Below, in pieces: positions 41,818-49,537 of a stretch of 64,000 bases of DNA (its first letter is position 1; each line of letters starts with the position of its first letter). This DNA is from Streptomyces sp. NBC_00285 (GTDB taxonomy: Bacteria; Actinomycetota; Actinomycetes; Streptomycetales; Streptomycetaceae): NCBI RefSeq assembly GCF_036174265.1, contig NZ_CP108055.1, positions 9,486,001 to 9,550,000 on the forward strand, in the 5' to 3' direction. The translations under genes and the position numbers were made by a program. Below the pieces are notes generated by a model. It was not told the origin of the DNA and searched no databases. It worked only from the letters and a program-made list of their open reading frames with translations.

Positions 41818-43182
41818 TCACTGGGAGAGGATCAGGTCGATCTGGTCGTTGGTCCGGTCGAGGCCGGTCACGGACTTGCCGTTGCCGAAGATGTCCTGCA
41901 TGGCGGGATGCATCAACGCGTACACGTCCGCCGCGTAGTTGGTGATCGGGTAGGAGAAGGTGGTGAAGTCCTTCTTGTCGGCGATCGGCTCGGTGAAGGC
42001 CGTGACGTCGATGCCCTTCTTCTTGTAGGCGGCCACGGCGGCGGCGGTGCCGTCAGGAGTGGCCGGGAAGACGATGCCGTAGCTTCCCACCGTCTTCTGG
42101 CACTCCTGCGAGGACAGGTATGTCACCCACTTGCGCGCCCCCTCCTTGTTGCGGGCGTTCTTGGTGATGGAGTCGGCGAGCCCGTTCATCATGGTCGCGC
42201 GCTTGCCTGTGGGGCCCTCGGGCGTGACGGCGGTACGCATGTCGAGGCCCTTGAACCCGGCGTACGTCGAGATCATCCAGGCTCCGTCGAACGCGGTCGC
42301 CGCCTTGCCCGCCGCGATCTGGGTGTTGGCCTGGTTGGACTGGGAGTTGTAGTCGGTGAAGGGCGCCATGTAGCCCTTCTTCGCGAGGCCGAAGTACCAC
42401 TTGATGACGGACTGGAACGTCCTGCTGTCGTACTGGTACCGCGTTCCCCACCGCTTCTTGTCGGTGTAGTTCCAGCCCGCGGAGGCCGCGAAGGTGCTCC
42501 ACTGGGTCTGGCCGTCACCGTCCCCGCCGCCGTTGGTGGCGAGGCCGTACACCTTGACGTGGTTCTTGTCGAAGCCGGGTTCGTCGCCCCGCTTGCCGTT
42601 CCTGTCGACGGTCAGGTGGGCGATGGCCTTCTCGAAGGTGCCGCCGTCCCCGGGGTTCCACGACAGGTCGTTCAGCTGCGTGGCCGTGAGCCCGGCGGCG
42701 TCGGCCAGCTTCTTGTTGTAGAAGAGGGCGACGGTGTCCCAGTCCTTCGGCGCTCCGTAGCGGTGGCCGTCCTGGCCCATCCAGTTGGCCGCCAGGCCCG
42801 GCTGGTAGGCGGAGTCGTCGACGCCCAGGTTGTCGAGCGGTTCGAGGACTTTCAGGTCGGCGAACTGGCCGAACTTCTGGATGTGGTCGGTGAACACGTC
42901 CGGCTCGGTGCCCGCGATGAAACTCGCCGTGAGCTTGGTCCAGTAGTCGTCCCAGCCCAACTGGGTGATCTTCACGTGCAGTCCGGGGTTCTGCTTCTCG
43001 AAGTCCTTGGCGCAGGCCTGGTAGGCGGGCTGCTGGTTGGAGTCCCACAGCCAGTACGTCACCGTGTCCGACGCCGAGCCCGTCGTACCGCCCTGTGCAC
43101 AGCCGGTCAGCGCCACCAGGCCCAGCGCGAGGGCACCGGCCAGCCGGGTGTGCGGTCGCATCCGTCGTGTACCGAGTCGCAT
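41818..43182 (-). CDS. Sugar ABC transporter substrate-binding lipoprotein
   Basis: A 454-residue extracellular binding protein of the maltose/multiple-sugar type. The lipobox ALTGC puts the lipid anchor on Cys28. The body has YWLWDSNQQPAYQACAKDFEK, WDTVALFYNKKLAD and AFDGAWMISTYAG, typical of family 1 binding proteins. It is encoded between the permeases and the oxidoreductase. No ATPase is in the operon; such systems share the MsiK ATPase. Confidence 0.9.
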   Translation of the reverse strand: MRLGTRRMRPHTRLAGALALGLVALTGCAQGGTTGSASDTVTYWLWDSNQQPAYQACAKDFEKQNPGLHVKITQLGWDDYWTKLTASFIAGTEPDVFTDHIQKFGQFADLKVLEPLDNLGVDDSAYQPGLAANWMGQDGHRYGAPKDWDTVALFYNKKLADAAGLTATQLNDLSWNPGDGGTFEKAIAHLTVDRNGKRGDEPGFDKNHVKVYGLATNGGGDGDGQTQWSTFAASAGWNYTDKKRWGTRYQYDSRTFQSVIKWYFGLAKKGYMAPFTDYNSQSNQANTQIAAGKAATAFDGAWMISTYAGFKGLDMRTAVTPEGPTGKRATMMNGLADSITKNARNKEGARKWVTYLSSQECQKTVGSYGIVFPATPDGTAAAVAAYKKKGIDVTAFTEPIADKKDFTTFSYPITNYAADVYALMHPAMQDIFGNGKSVTGLDRTNDQIDLILSQ

Positions 43183-43192
43183 GGGTGGTCCC

Positions 43193-44122
43193 CTACTTGA
43201 TGCCGGTGAAGCTGATGGTGGACACGATGCGGCGCGCGAAGATCCCGAACAGCGCCAGCATCGGCAGCGCGGCGATGAGCGTCGCCGCCATGAGGCCCGA
43301 CCAGTCGACGCCGGTCTGCGGGGTCTGTGCCCGGAAGATGGCCAGGGCGACGGTCAGCACACGTGAGTTGTCGCTGTACGACACCATCAGCGGCCAGAAG
43401 TAGTCGTTCCAGGACGTGATATACGTGAGCACGGCCAGCGTGAGGACCGGCGTGGACGCCATCGGCAGCAGCACCCGGAAGAAGATCCGCACCTTCCCGG
43501 CGCCGTCCAGCAGGGCCGCCTCCTCGACCTCACGGGGCACGTTCATGAAGAACTGCCGCAGGAAGAACACCGCGAACGGCGTCATGAACATCGTCGGCAG
43601 CGCGATGCCCAACAGGTTGTCGATCAGGCCGAGTTCCTTGATGAGCACGAAGTTCGGCAGCAGGGTGAAGATGGTCGGCACCATCAGACCGGCGAGGAAC
43701 AGCGCGAACATCTGGTCGCGGCCCCGCCAGCGCAGCCGGGCGAACGCGTAGGCGGCCATCGCGGAGAAGAAGATCTGGCAGGCGGTCACCAGCGTCGAGA
43801 CGATCACCGAGTTGAGCAGGTAGCGCCAGAACTTCAGTCCGCCGCCCGCGCCGCCCTGCGCGATCGCGTCCTTGGTGGACTCCAGGCCCAGGGCGCGGGC
43901 GAATCCGGTTCCGGTCAGGCCCACCGGCAGTGGGTCGGAGGCGTGGGCGGCGAGCCCCGAGTTGGTGGACAGCGCGGTGCGCAGAATCCAGTAGAACGGC
44001 AGCAGGGTCACGAGCATGATCGCGCCCAGTGCGGCCCAGGCCAGGACCCGGCCGGGGGTGAGGGGACGGCGCCCGGTGGGCCGTACGCGTGTCGTGGTGG
44101 TGGTGGTGGTCACGGCAGCCAT
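43193..44122 (-). CDS. Sugar ABC transporter permease (MalG-type)
   Basis: A 309-residue membrane protein with six helices. The EAA loop (PREVEEAALLDGAGKVRIFFRVLLPMASTP) contacts the shared ATPase. It is second in the minus-strand operon, 16 bp after the MalF-type gene, and 10 bp before the binding protein gene. Confidence 0.9.
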   Translation of the reverse strand: MAAVTTTTTTTRVRPTGRRPLTPGRVLAWAALGAIMLVTLLPFYWILRTALSTNSGLAAHASDPLPVGLTGTGFARALGLESTKDAIAQGGAGGGLKFWRYLLNSVIVSTLVTACQIFFSAMAAYAFARLRWRGRDQMFALFLAGLMVPTIFTLLPNFVLIKELGLIDNLLGIALPTMFMTPFAVFFLRQFFMNVPREVEEAALLDGAGKVRIFFRVLLPMASTPVLTLAVLTYITSWNDYFWPLMVSYSDNSRVLTVALAIFRAQTPQTGVDWSGLMAATLIAALPMLALFGIFARRIVSTISFTGIK

Positions 44123-44138
44123 GTCGACTCCTTCCGGG

Positions 44139-45104
44139 TCAGCCGAGGTCGGTCTGACCGGCTCGGGTGAGCCGGTACTGGAGGAAAGTGATCGCGCTCA
44201 GCACGACCAGCAGGGCGACGGACATCGCGGAGGCGTAGCCGAACTGGAAGCGGCCGAAGGCCGATTGGTAGATGTAGAACTGGAGCACGTTGGTGGCGTT
44301 GGCCGGTCCGCCCGCGGTCGTCACGGCGACCGTGTCGAACACCTGGAACGAACCGATCACGGTCATGATCAGCACGACCGCGAGAACCGGCCGCAACAGC
44401 GGCATGGTGATCCGCCAGAACATCCGCCACTCGCTCGCGCCGTCCACCTTCGCCGCCTCGTACATGTCGTTCGGGATGGCCATGAGCCCCGCGAACAGGA
44501 GCAGCGCGGTGTAGCCGACGTGCCGCCACACGTTGATCAGCGCGATCGTCGGGATCGCCCAGGTCTCGTCGGCGAGGAAGGGGATCCGGTCGAAGCCGAG
44601 CCCGGCGATGATCTCGTTGCCGATGCCGAGCTGGTTGTCGAGGATCCACAGCCACACCAGGCCCGCGACGACGTTCGACATCAGATACGGGGTGAGCACG
44701 ACCCCGCGCAGCACCGCGGACTGCGTCAGGCGCTGCAGCAGGACGGCGATGGCGAGAGCGGACACCGTCTGGACACCGATGTTGATGACCACGTACTCGA
44801 CGGTGACCTTCAGCGAGTCCCAGAAGATCGGGTCGTGGATCATCCGCTCGTAGTTGGCGAGGCCCACCCATTTCGCCGGGGTCAGCAGGTTGAAGCGGGT
44901 GAAGCTCAGATAGATGCCCCGCAGTGTCGGCCAGAGCAGGAAGACCACGAATCCCAGCAGGGCCGGAGCTATGAACACCGCGGCGAGCCGCCCGTCCCCA
45001 CGACTGTGACCGCCCCCGCCCCGGTCGGCCCTCGGTATGGTCCGGGCCCCTTCCGCGCTGCCTGTCGGCAGACGCGACGGGGGACTGCTGGAGGCGATCG
45101 TCAT
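44139..45104 (-). CDS. Sugar ABC transporter permease (MalF-type)
   Basis: A 321-residue membrane protein with six helices and the EAA motif PNDMYEAAKVDGASEWRMFWRITMPLLRP. ATG at 45104 follows AAGGGAG. It is the first gene of the uptake operon and is divergent from the ROK regulator, whose likely operators lie in the intergenic region. Confidence 0.9.
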   Translation of the reverse strand: MTIASSSPPSRLPTGSAEGARTIPRADRGGGGHSRGDGRLAAVFIAPALLGFVVFLLWPTLRGIYLSFTRFNLLTPAKWVGLANYERMIHDPIFWDSLKVTVEYVVINIGVQTVSALAIAVLLQRLTQSAVLRGVVLTPYLMSNVVAGLVWLWILDNQLGIGNEIIAGLGFDRIPFLADETWAIPTIALINVWRHVGYTALLLFAGLMAIPNDMYEAAKVDGASEWRMFWRITMPLLRPVLAVVLIMTVIGSFQVFDTVAVTTAGGPANATNVLQFYIYQSAFGRFQFGYASAMSVALLVVLSAITFLQYRLTRAGQTDLG

Positions 45105-45217
45105 CGGGAGACTCCCTTGTCTGCTGCGGCTCATCCTCGACCACTTACTTTTGTGGCGGAAGAATCAAAGCGTCAAGGGGTGCGCAGATATCTTTTCAGG
45201 GCCGAGGTGGCGGTTGT

Positions 45218-45247
45218 AACATGTCCATGTTGCTTTCGTGATGAAAG
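45218..45247. promoter_or_regulatory. Operator-like inverted repeats upstream of the ROK gene and sugar operon
   Basis: Two perfect inverted repeats are adjacent: AACATG-TC-CATGTT (45218-45231) and CTTTC-GTGAT-GAAAG (45233-45247). They lie between the divergent starts of the sugar permease gene (45104) and the ROK regulator (45272), in an A+T-rich patch. These are likely binding sites of the ROK repressor, possibly with sugar as inducer. Confidence 0.65.
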
Positions 45248-45271
45248 AAATCATGTGGGAGTCTGACCTTC

Positions 45272-46432
45272 ATGACCGCAGTTGCCGCCAGCTGGCTCCC
45301 CCTGAGTACCGGCGAACGCTCGGTGGCGATCGAGGTGCTCGTCCACGGCCCTCTGTCGCGCACCGAACTCGCCCGGCGCCTCGACCTCTCCGCGGGCAGC
45401 CTCACCCGGCTGACCAAACCGCTCATCGAGTCGGGCCTGCTGGTCGAGGTCCCCGAGGCGGGCACCCCGGCCGAGGTGCGCCAGGGGCGTCCCTCGCAGC
45501 CCCTCGACGTCGTCGCCGAGTCCCGGTCCTTCATCGGCTTCAAGATCACCGAGGACATGGTCTACGGCGTCGTCACCACCCTTAGGAGCGAGATCGTCGC
45601 CCGCCACGACCGCCCCCTCGCCGACCATGACCCCGCTCGGGTCGCCGACCTGCTCGCGGAGATGACCGCCGAACTGGCCCGCACGCATCCGCGGCTCGCT
45701 GGCATCGGCATCGGGGTCGGCGGACTGGTCCAGGAGCGGGCCGTGGTCGGCGAGTCCCCGTTCCTGCACTGGCGGGACGTCCCTCTGGGTGAACTCGTCG
45801 AGGAGCGCACGGGGTTGCCGGTCGTCGTGGAGAACGACGTCTCCGCCCTTGTCGAGGCCGAGACCTGGTTCGGTGCCGGGCGCGGGCTCGACCGCTTCGT
45901 CGTCCTCACCATCGGCGCGGGCATCGGCTACGGCCTCGTCCTGGGCGGCCGGCGCGTCCCCTACGCCGAGGAGGACCGCGGCTTCGGACGGCACTGGATC
46001 ATCGACCCGGGCGGCCCGCTCACCCCCGACGGCACCCGGGGAAGCGCCGTCTCCCTCCTCGCCATCCCCAACATCCGCTACCAGGTCCGGGCCGCCACCG
46101 GCCGCGACCACACCTACGAGGAGATCCTCGCCCTCGCCGCGGCCGGTGAGCCCATGCCCGCCCGCGTCATCGACGAGGCGGGGCGCGCCCTCGGTGTCCT
46201 GGTCGCCCAGATCGCCAACTTCGCCATGCCGCAGAAGATCCTGCTCGCCGGTGAGGGCGTCGGACTCATGGACGTGGCCGGCAAGACCGTCGAGGACACG
46301 ATCCGCGCCCACCGGCACCCGCTGGCCACCCCGATCGACGTGGAGACGAAGGTGTCCGACTTCCACGACTGGGCCCGTGGAGCGGCTGTGCTGGCGATCC
46401 AGGTGCTGGTCCTGGGTGTGGCCGAGGTGTGA
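45272..46432 (+). CDS. ROK family sugar-responsive transcriptional regulator
   Basis: A 386-residue regulator. The N-terminal winged helix (LSRTELARRLDLSAGSLTRL) is followed by a sugar-kinase-like ROK domain (GIGIGVGGLV, VVVENDVSALVEAETWFG). The zinc-type CxCGxxGC cysteines of ROK kinases are absent. It is divergent from the sugar ABC operon, so it should repress that operon and itself until sugar binds. ATG at 45272 was chosen. Confidence 0.9.
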   Translation: MTAVAASWLPLSTGERSVAIEVLVHGPLSRTELARRLDLSAGSLTRLTKPLIESGLLVEVPEAGTPAEVRQGRPSQPLDVVAESRSFIGFKITEDMVYGVVTTLRSEIVARHDRPLADHDPARVADLLAEMTAELARTHPRLAGIGIGVGGLVQERAVVGESPFLHWRDVPLGELVEERTGLPVVVENDVSALVEAETWFGAGRGLDRFVVLTIGAGIGYGLVLGGRRVPYAEEDRGFGRHWIIDPGGPLTPDGTRGSAVSLLAIPNIRYQVRAATGRDHTYEEILALAAAGEPMPARVIDEAGRALGVLVAQIANFAMPQKILLAGEGVGLMDVAGKTVEDTIRAHRHPLATPIDVETKVSDFHDWARGAAVLAIQVLVLGVAEV

Positions 46433-46544
46433 AGCGGGCCGCGCTCCTTGACAGAAGGACGTGATCAGTAACACGGTCCGATATGCCCTTTTGTTCTGTG
46501 ATCGCTCACGGTGCCTTCACTTCCTGAACCGTATGCTTCACACC

Positions 46545-46718
46545 ATGTGCACCACTGTTGAACCCGTTACCGATCGATCGGCCGACGAGGTCAACGAGGA
46601 GATCCGGGCCCTGTGGCGCCGGGCGGGCGGGACACTGAGCGGCGAGCAGCGCGAGGAGTACCAGCGTCTCGTCCTGGAGTGGGCCCTCGCCGCTCCACAG
46701 CCGGTCCAGGCGGCCTGA
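46545..46718 (+). CDS. Small conserved hypothetical protein
   Basis: A 57-residue, helix-rich acidic protein (MCTTVEPVTDRSADEVNEEI RALWRRAGGTLSGEQREEY). Similar short proteins occur in many Streptomyces and their role is unknown. ATG at 46545 is preferred because it matches the compact family-like product; longer starts at 46533 or 46461 are possible. No strong ribosome-binding site is seen. Confidence 0.55.
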   Translation: MCTTVEPVTDRSADEVNEEIRALWRRAGGTLSGEQREEYQRLVLEWALAAPQPVQAA

Positions 46719-46789
46719 CAGTCCCGTCGGCGGGACTCGCATCGGCTTCCCGGGGCATCCCTGACGGGATGGGTCCTCTCCTCGCGCCG

Positions 46790-47400
46790 GCCTCAGCGGT
46801 CTGCTGTCCCGTCGCGCGCACTTCGCCGCCGTCACCTTCCTCGGCCGGCTCGGCGGCCTCCTCGCCACCGCGGCCGCGCTTCTCCTGCCCGCCGACGCCG
46901 TACGGCCCGTCGACCTCCTGTGGGGCGCGCTGTGGATGGTCTGCGGCGGCGGCGTGGACGACGGCGGGGGGAGTGCCCGACGGGCTGCCGGCCAGCGCAG
47001 GCGTCGCGCTCCAGTACATCGCGCTCGCCCAGGCGGGCGCCTCCAGCGGGCTGTGGCCGGTGGCCGCGGGGCGCATGGCGGCCGTACTCGTCCTGCTCCC
47101 CGTTGCGGCGCGGCACCCCGGACGACTGCGCCTGCCGCCTCTGCGAGCCCTTCAGGCGCTGCTGGTCGGAGCGGGCGCGGCCCTCGGACTCATCCCGTAT
47201 CTCCTGGCCGCCCAACGGCAGTTGCCGGCGGTCGCCGTCGTGCTCGCCTCGCTGTATCCGGCCCTTCCCGTGATCCTCGGGCCGGCTCTCCTGCACGAGA
47301 GGCTCAGCCGGATGCAGCTGGCCGGACTGGTGGGGGCGGCGCTCGCCACGGTTCTGCTCAGCCTGGGGGTGAGAGCGGGGGGAGGGCTGTTCGGCCCTGG
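46790..47400 (+). pseudogene. EamA/DMT-type permease with internal deletion and frameshift
   Basis: One frame (from about 46789) reads LLSRRAHFAAVTFLGRLGGL then LLWGALWMVCGGG, the early part of an EamA exporter. About 20 bases later a different frame reads GVPDGLPASAGVALQYIALA and continues through LWPVAAGRMAAVLVLLPVAA to the C-terminal helices. Roughly 90 residues and the frame connection are missing. There is no start with a ribosome-binding site. This is a broken transporter gene. Its last frame stays open to 47542, antisense to the protease gene. Confidence 0.75.
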
Positions 47401-47405
47401 CCTCC

Positions 47406-48773
47406 TCAGCCCCAAGTCGCCGAGTAGTACCGCTGATAGGCCCTGCGGTCCTGTTCCGAGCGGATGTACCGCGTGGCCACCAGCGCGATCAGGCTTCCGC
47501 CCACGACCAGCAGCCCGGGCCCGATGTTCCGGGTGTCCGTGAGCCGGCTCAGCAGCGGTGTGCCCGGCGCCCCCTCGACCGCCGCCGAGGAACCGGGAGA
47601 GGCGGCACCGGGAGCGACCGAGCCCTGCGCGGAGGTGGCCGACGGCGCGGGGGACGGGGCGCCGGCCGCGGCCGGGTTCGTCACGAGCAGCTTCACGTTG
47701 AGCGCCGTCAACGCCGTGGTCACCGGCTCGAAGAACGTCGTACCGCCCTGCTTGCAGTCACCGCTGCCGCCCGAGGTGATGCCGAGCGCGATCCCCTCGG
47801 AGAACATAGGGCCGCCGCTGTCTCCGGGCTCGGCGCACACGTTCGTCTCGATCAGGCCGGTGACCGTGCCCTCCGGGTAGTTGACCGTCGCGTTGAGGGA
47901 GGTCACCTTGCCGTCGCGCAGTCCGCTGGTGCTGCCGCTGCGGAACACCCGCTGGCCGATGGACGGATCGCCCGCGCCGGTGATCTGCACGCCCTTGCCG
48001 TTGCCGATGAACACGACGCCCGCCCCGTCGCCCGCCTTCCCGTTGGCGTACTGCACCAGGGAGAAGTCGTTGCCCGGGAAGTTCTGCGTGACGGTCTTGC
48101 CCAGCTGGTTGGTGCCCCCGGTGTCCGAGAACCAGATGGAACCGGTGGGGCCGCAGTGCCCGGCGGTGAGGATGAAGTCGCTCTGGCCGTTCGTCACGTT
48201 GAAGCCCGCCGAACAGCGCCCGCCGGTCGACAGGATCGGCTGCGCCCCGTTCAGCTGGGGCGTGAACGTGCCCTCGGTGCGCTCCGTCTTCACGAAGCCG
48301 CCGATGCCGTCCGCGACCTTCGTCATCGCGGACCAGTCGGACGCGGAGACGGTGTTGTCGCCCTGCACCACCACCTCGTTGGTCCGGTAGTTCATCGACC
48401 AGGCGGTGCCGGCGACCCGGGGCGCCGAACGCAGCGTCTTCGCGGCCGACTTGAGTTCGTTCATGCTGTGGTCGACGACCTTGGCCACGGCGCCCGCGCT
48501 GCGCACCTCGGCGGCCGCGTTCTCGTCGGTGACCGCCACCACCGGCTTGCCGTCCGCGCCGATCCAGGTGCCGGCCGTGCGGGAGCTGCCCAGCCGGGCC
48601 ACGAGATCCGCCCCCGTCTGTCCCGCCTCCATGGCGAACGTGCGCGGCAGGGCGGTGGTGGCGGGAGTCTCGCTCGCGACGGCCCGCGTGACCATCGTTC
48701 CTCCCAGGAGGAGTCCGCCGACGGCCGCCAGCCGTGCCACTCGCCGGACGACCCGTCGTCGTGCGTGCCTCAT
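47406..48773 (-). CDS. Streptogrisin-type serine protease with C-terminal membrane anchor
   Basis: A 455-residue S1 family protease. A signal peptide (1 to about 33) is followed by a propeptide to about 170 and a catalytic domain with His206 (LTAGHCG), Asp236 (GNDFSLVQY) and Ser319 (EPGDSGGP). A Pro/Ala/Ser spacer (about 365-410) leads to a membrane helix (about 417-436, GPGLLVVGGSLIALVAT) with a short basic tail. This predicts a protease fixed to the outer face of the membrane, unlike the soluble paralogue at 4923-6350. ATG at 48773 follows GGGAG. Confidence 0.9.
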   Translation of the reverse strand: MRHARRRVVRRVARLAAVGGLLLGGTMVTRAVASETPATTALPRTFAMEAGQTGADLVARLGSSRTAGTWIGADGKPVVAVTDENAAAEVRSAGAVAKVVDHSMNELKSAAKTLRSAPRVAGTAWSMNYRTNEVVVQGDNTVSASDWSAMTKVADGIGGFVKTERTEGTFTPQLNGAQPILSTGGRCSAGFNVTNGQSDFILTAGHCGPTGSIWFSDTGGTNQLGKTVTQNFPGNDFSLVQYANGKAGDGAGVVFIGNGKGVQITGAGDPSIGQRVFRSGSTSGLRDGKVTSLNATVNYPEGTVTGLIETNVCAEPGDSGGPMFSEGIALGITSGGSGDCKQGGTTFFEPVTTALTALNVKLLVTNPAAAGAPSPAPSATSAQGSVAPGAASPGSSAAVEGAPGTPLLSRLTDTRNIGPGLLVVGGSLIALVATRYIRSEQDRRAYQRYYSATWG

Positions 48774-49063
48774 GCATGGCTCCCGAACCTGAACAAGCGG
48801 TGTCTGCACCGCAGGGCCCTCTGATCGTCGAGTGCCCTCCTTGAGTACGTGGCCCGGGCAGGGCGCGTTCACCGCATCGCGGTGATCCTGTGCCGGAGAA
48901 TTCCGCCGAGGTGTCCCAACCGGCCATGTCCGGCCCCGTGTTGGCCGATTCCCCGCGGTTCCGGGCCAGGCGGGCGCGCACCCGGCACGGGAACGTGTGC
49001 GCCAGCGACTTCATCGTGCACCTCGCCTGGGCCCCTCGGGCGCCTCCGCCTAGACTTCCCGCC
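48774..49063. other. Divergent intergenic region
   Basis: These 290 bases separate the membrane-anchored protease (-) from the PPOX oxidoreductase (+). No gene is seen. Promoters for both must lie here, but no clear palindrome was found. Confidence 0.4.
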
Positions 49064-49444
49064 ATGGACGACACCCCGCTGGACCGGCTCGGCGCAGGCA
49101 AATACCTGCTGCTCACCAGCTACCGCAAGAACGGCACCGCGGTGGCCACCCCCGTCTGGGTGGTCCGCGACGAGGAGGCGCTCGGCGTGTGGTCGGTCGC
49201 CGACTCCTGGAAGGTGAAGCGGATCCGAGCTCGCGCGGATGTCCTCGTCGGCCCTTGCGATGTGCGTGGCAATCCGACCGGTGACCAGATCCCGGCCAGC
49301 GCGGAGATCTGCGACGCGCAGACCACGGCCCGCTACCGGCAGCTCCTGTCCCGCAAGTACGGGATCCTCGGCCGGCTCACCCTGCTCGGCAGCAGGCTGC
49401 GCCGGGGGCTGGACGGAACGGTCGGGATCCGTGTGACGCTGTGA
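49064..49444 (+). CDS. PPOX-class F420-dependent oxidoreductase
   Basis: A 126-residue split beta-barrel protein: MDDTPLDRLGAGKYLLLTSY, KNGTAVATPVWVV, WSVADSWKVKRIRARADVLVGPCDVRGNP. This pattern matches small deazaflavin (F420) or flavin binding oxidoreductases abundant in actinomycetes. ATG at 49064 was chosen. It is followed by a terminator. Confidence 0.85.
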   Translation: MDDTPLDRLGAGKYLLLTSYRKNGTAVATPVWVVRDEEALGVWSVADSWKVKRIRARADVLVGPCDVRGNPTGDQIPASAEICDAQTTARYRQLLSRKYGILGRLTLLGSRLRRGLDGTVGIRVTL

Positions 49445-49448
49445 AGAA

Positions 49449-49473
49449 CGGGGCCCGGCCGAACCGGGCCCCG
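49449..49473 (+). terminator. Terminator after the PPOX oxidoreductase
   Basis: A 10-bp stem (CGGGGCCCGG / CCGGGCCCCG) with a 5-base loop starts 4 bases past the stop codon. Confidence 0.85.
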
Positions 49474-49537
49474 CTCAAGAGGTCGATCACGAACCGTCGT
49501 ACGGGACGGCTTCTGCCGCCGGCCGTACGACGCCGGT

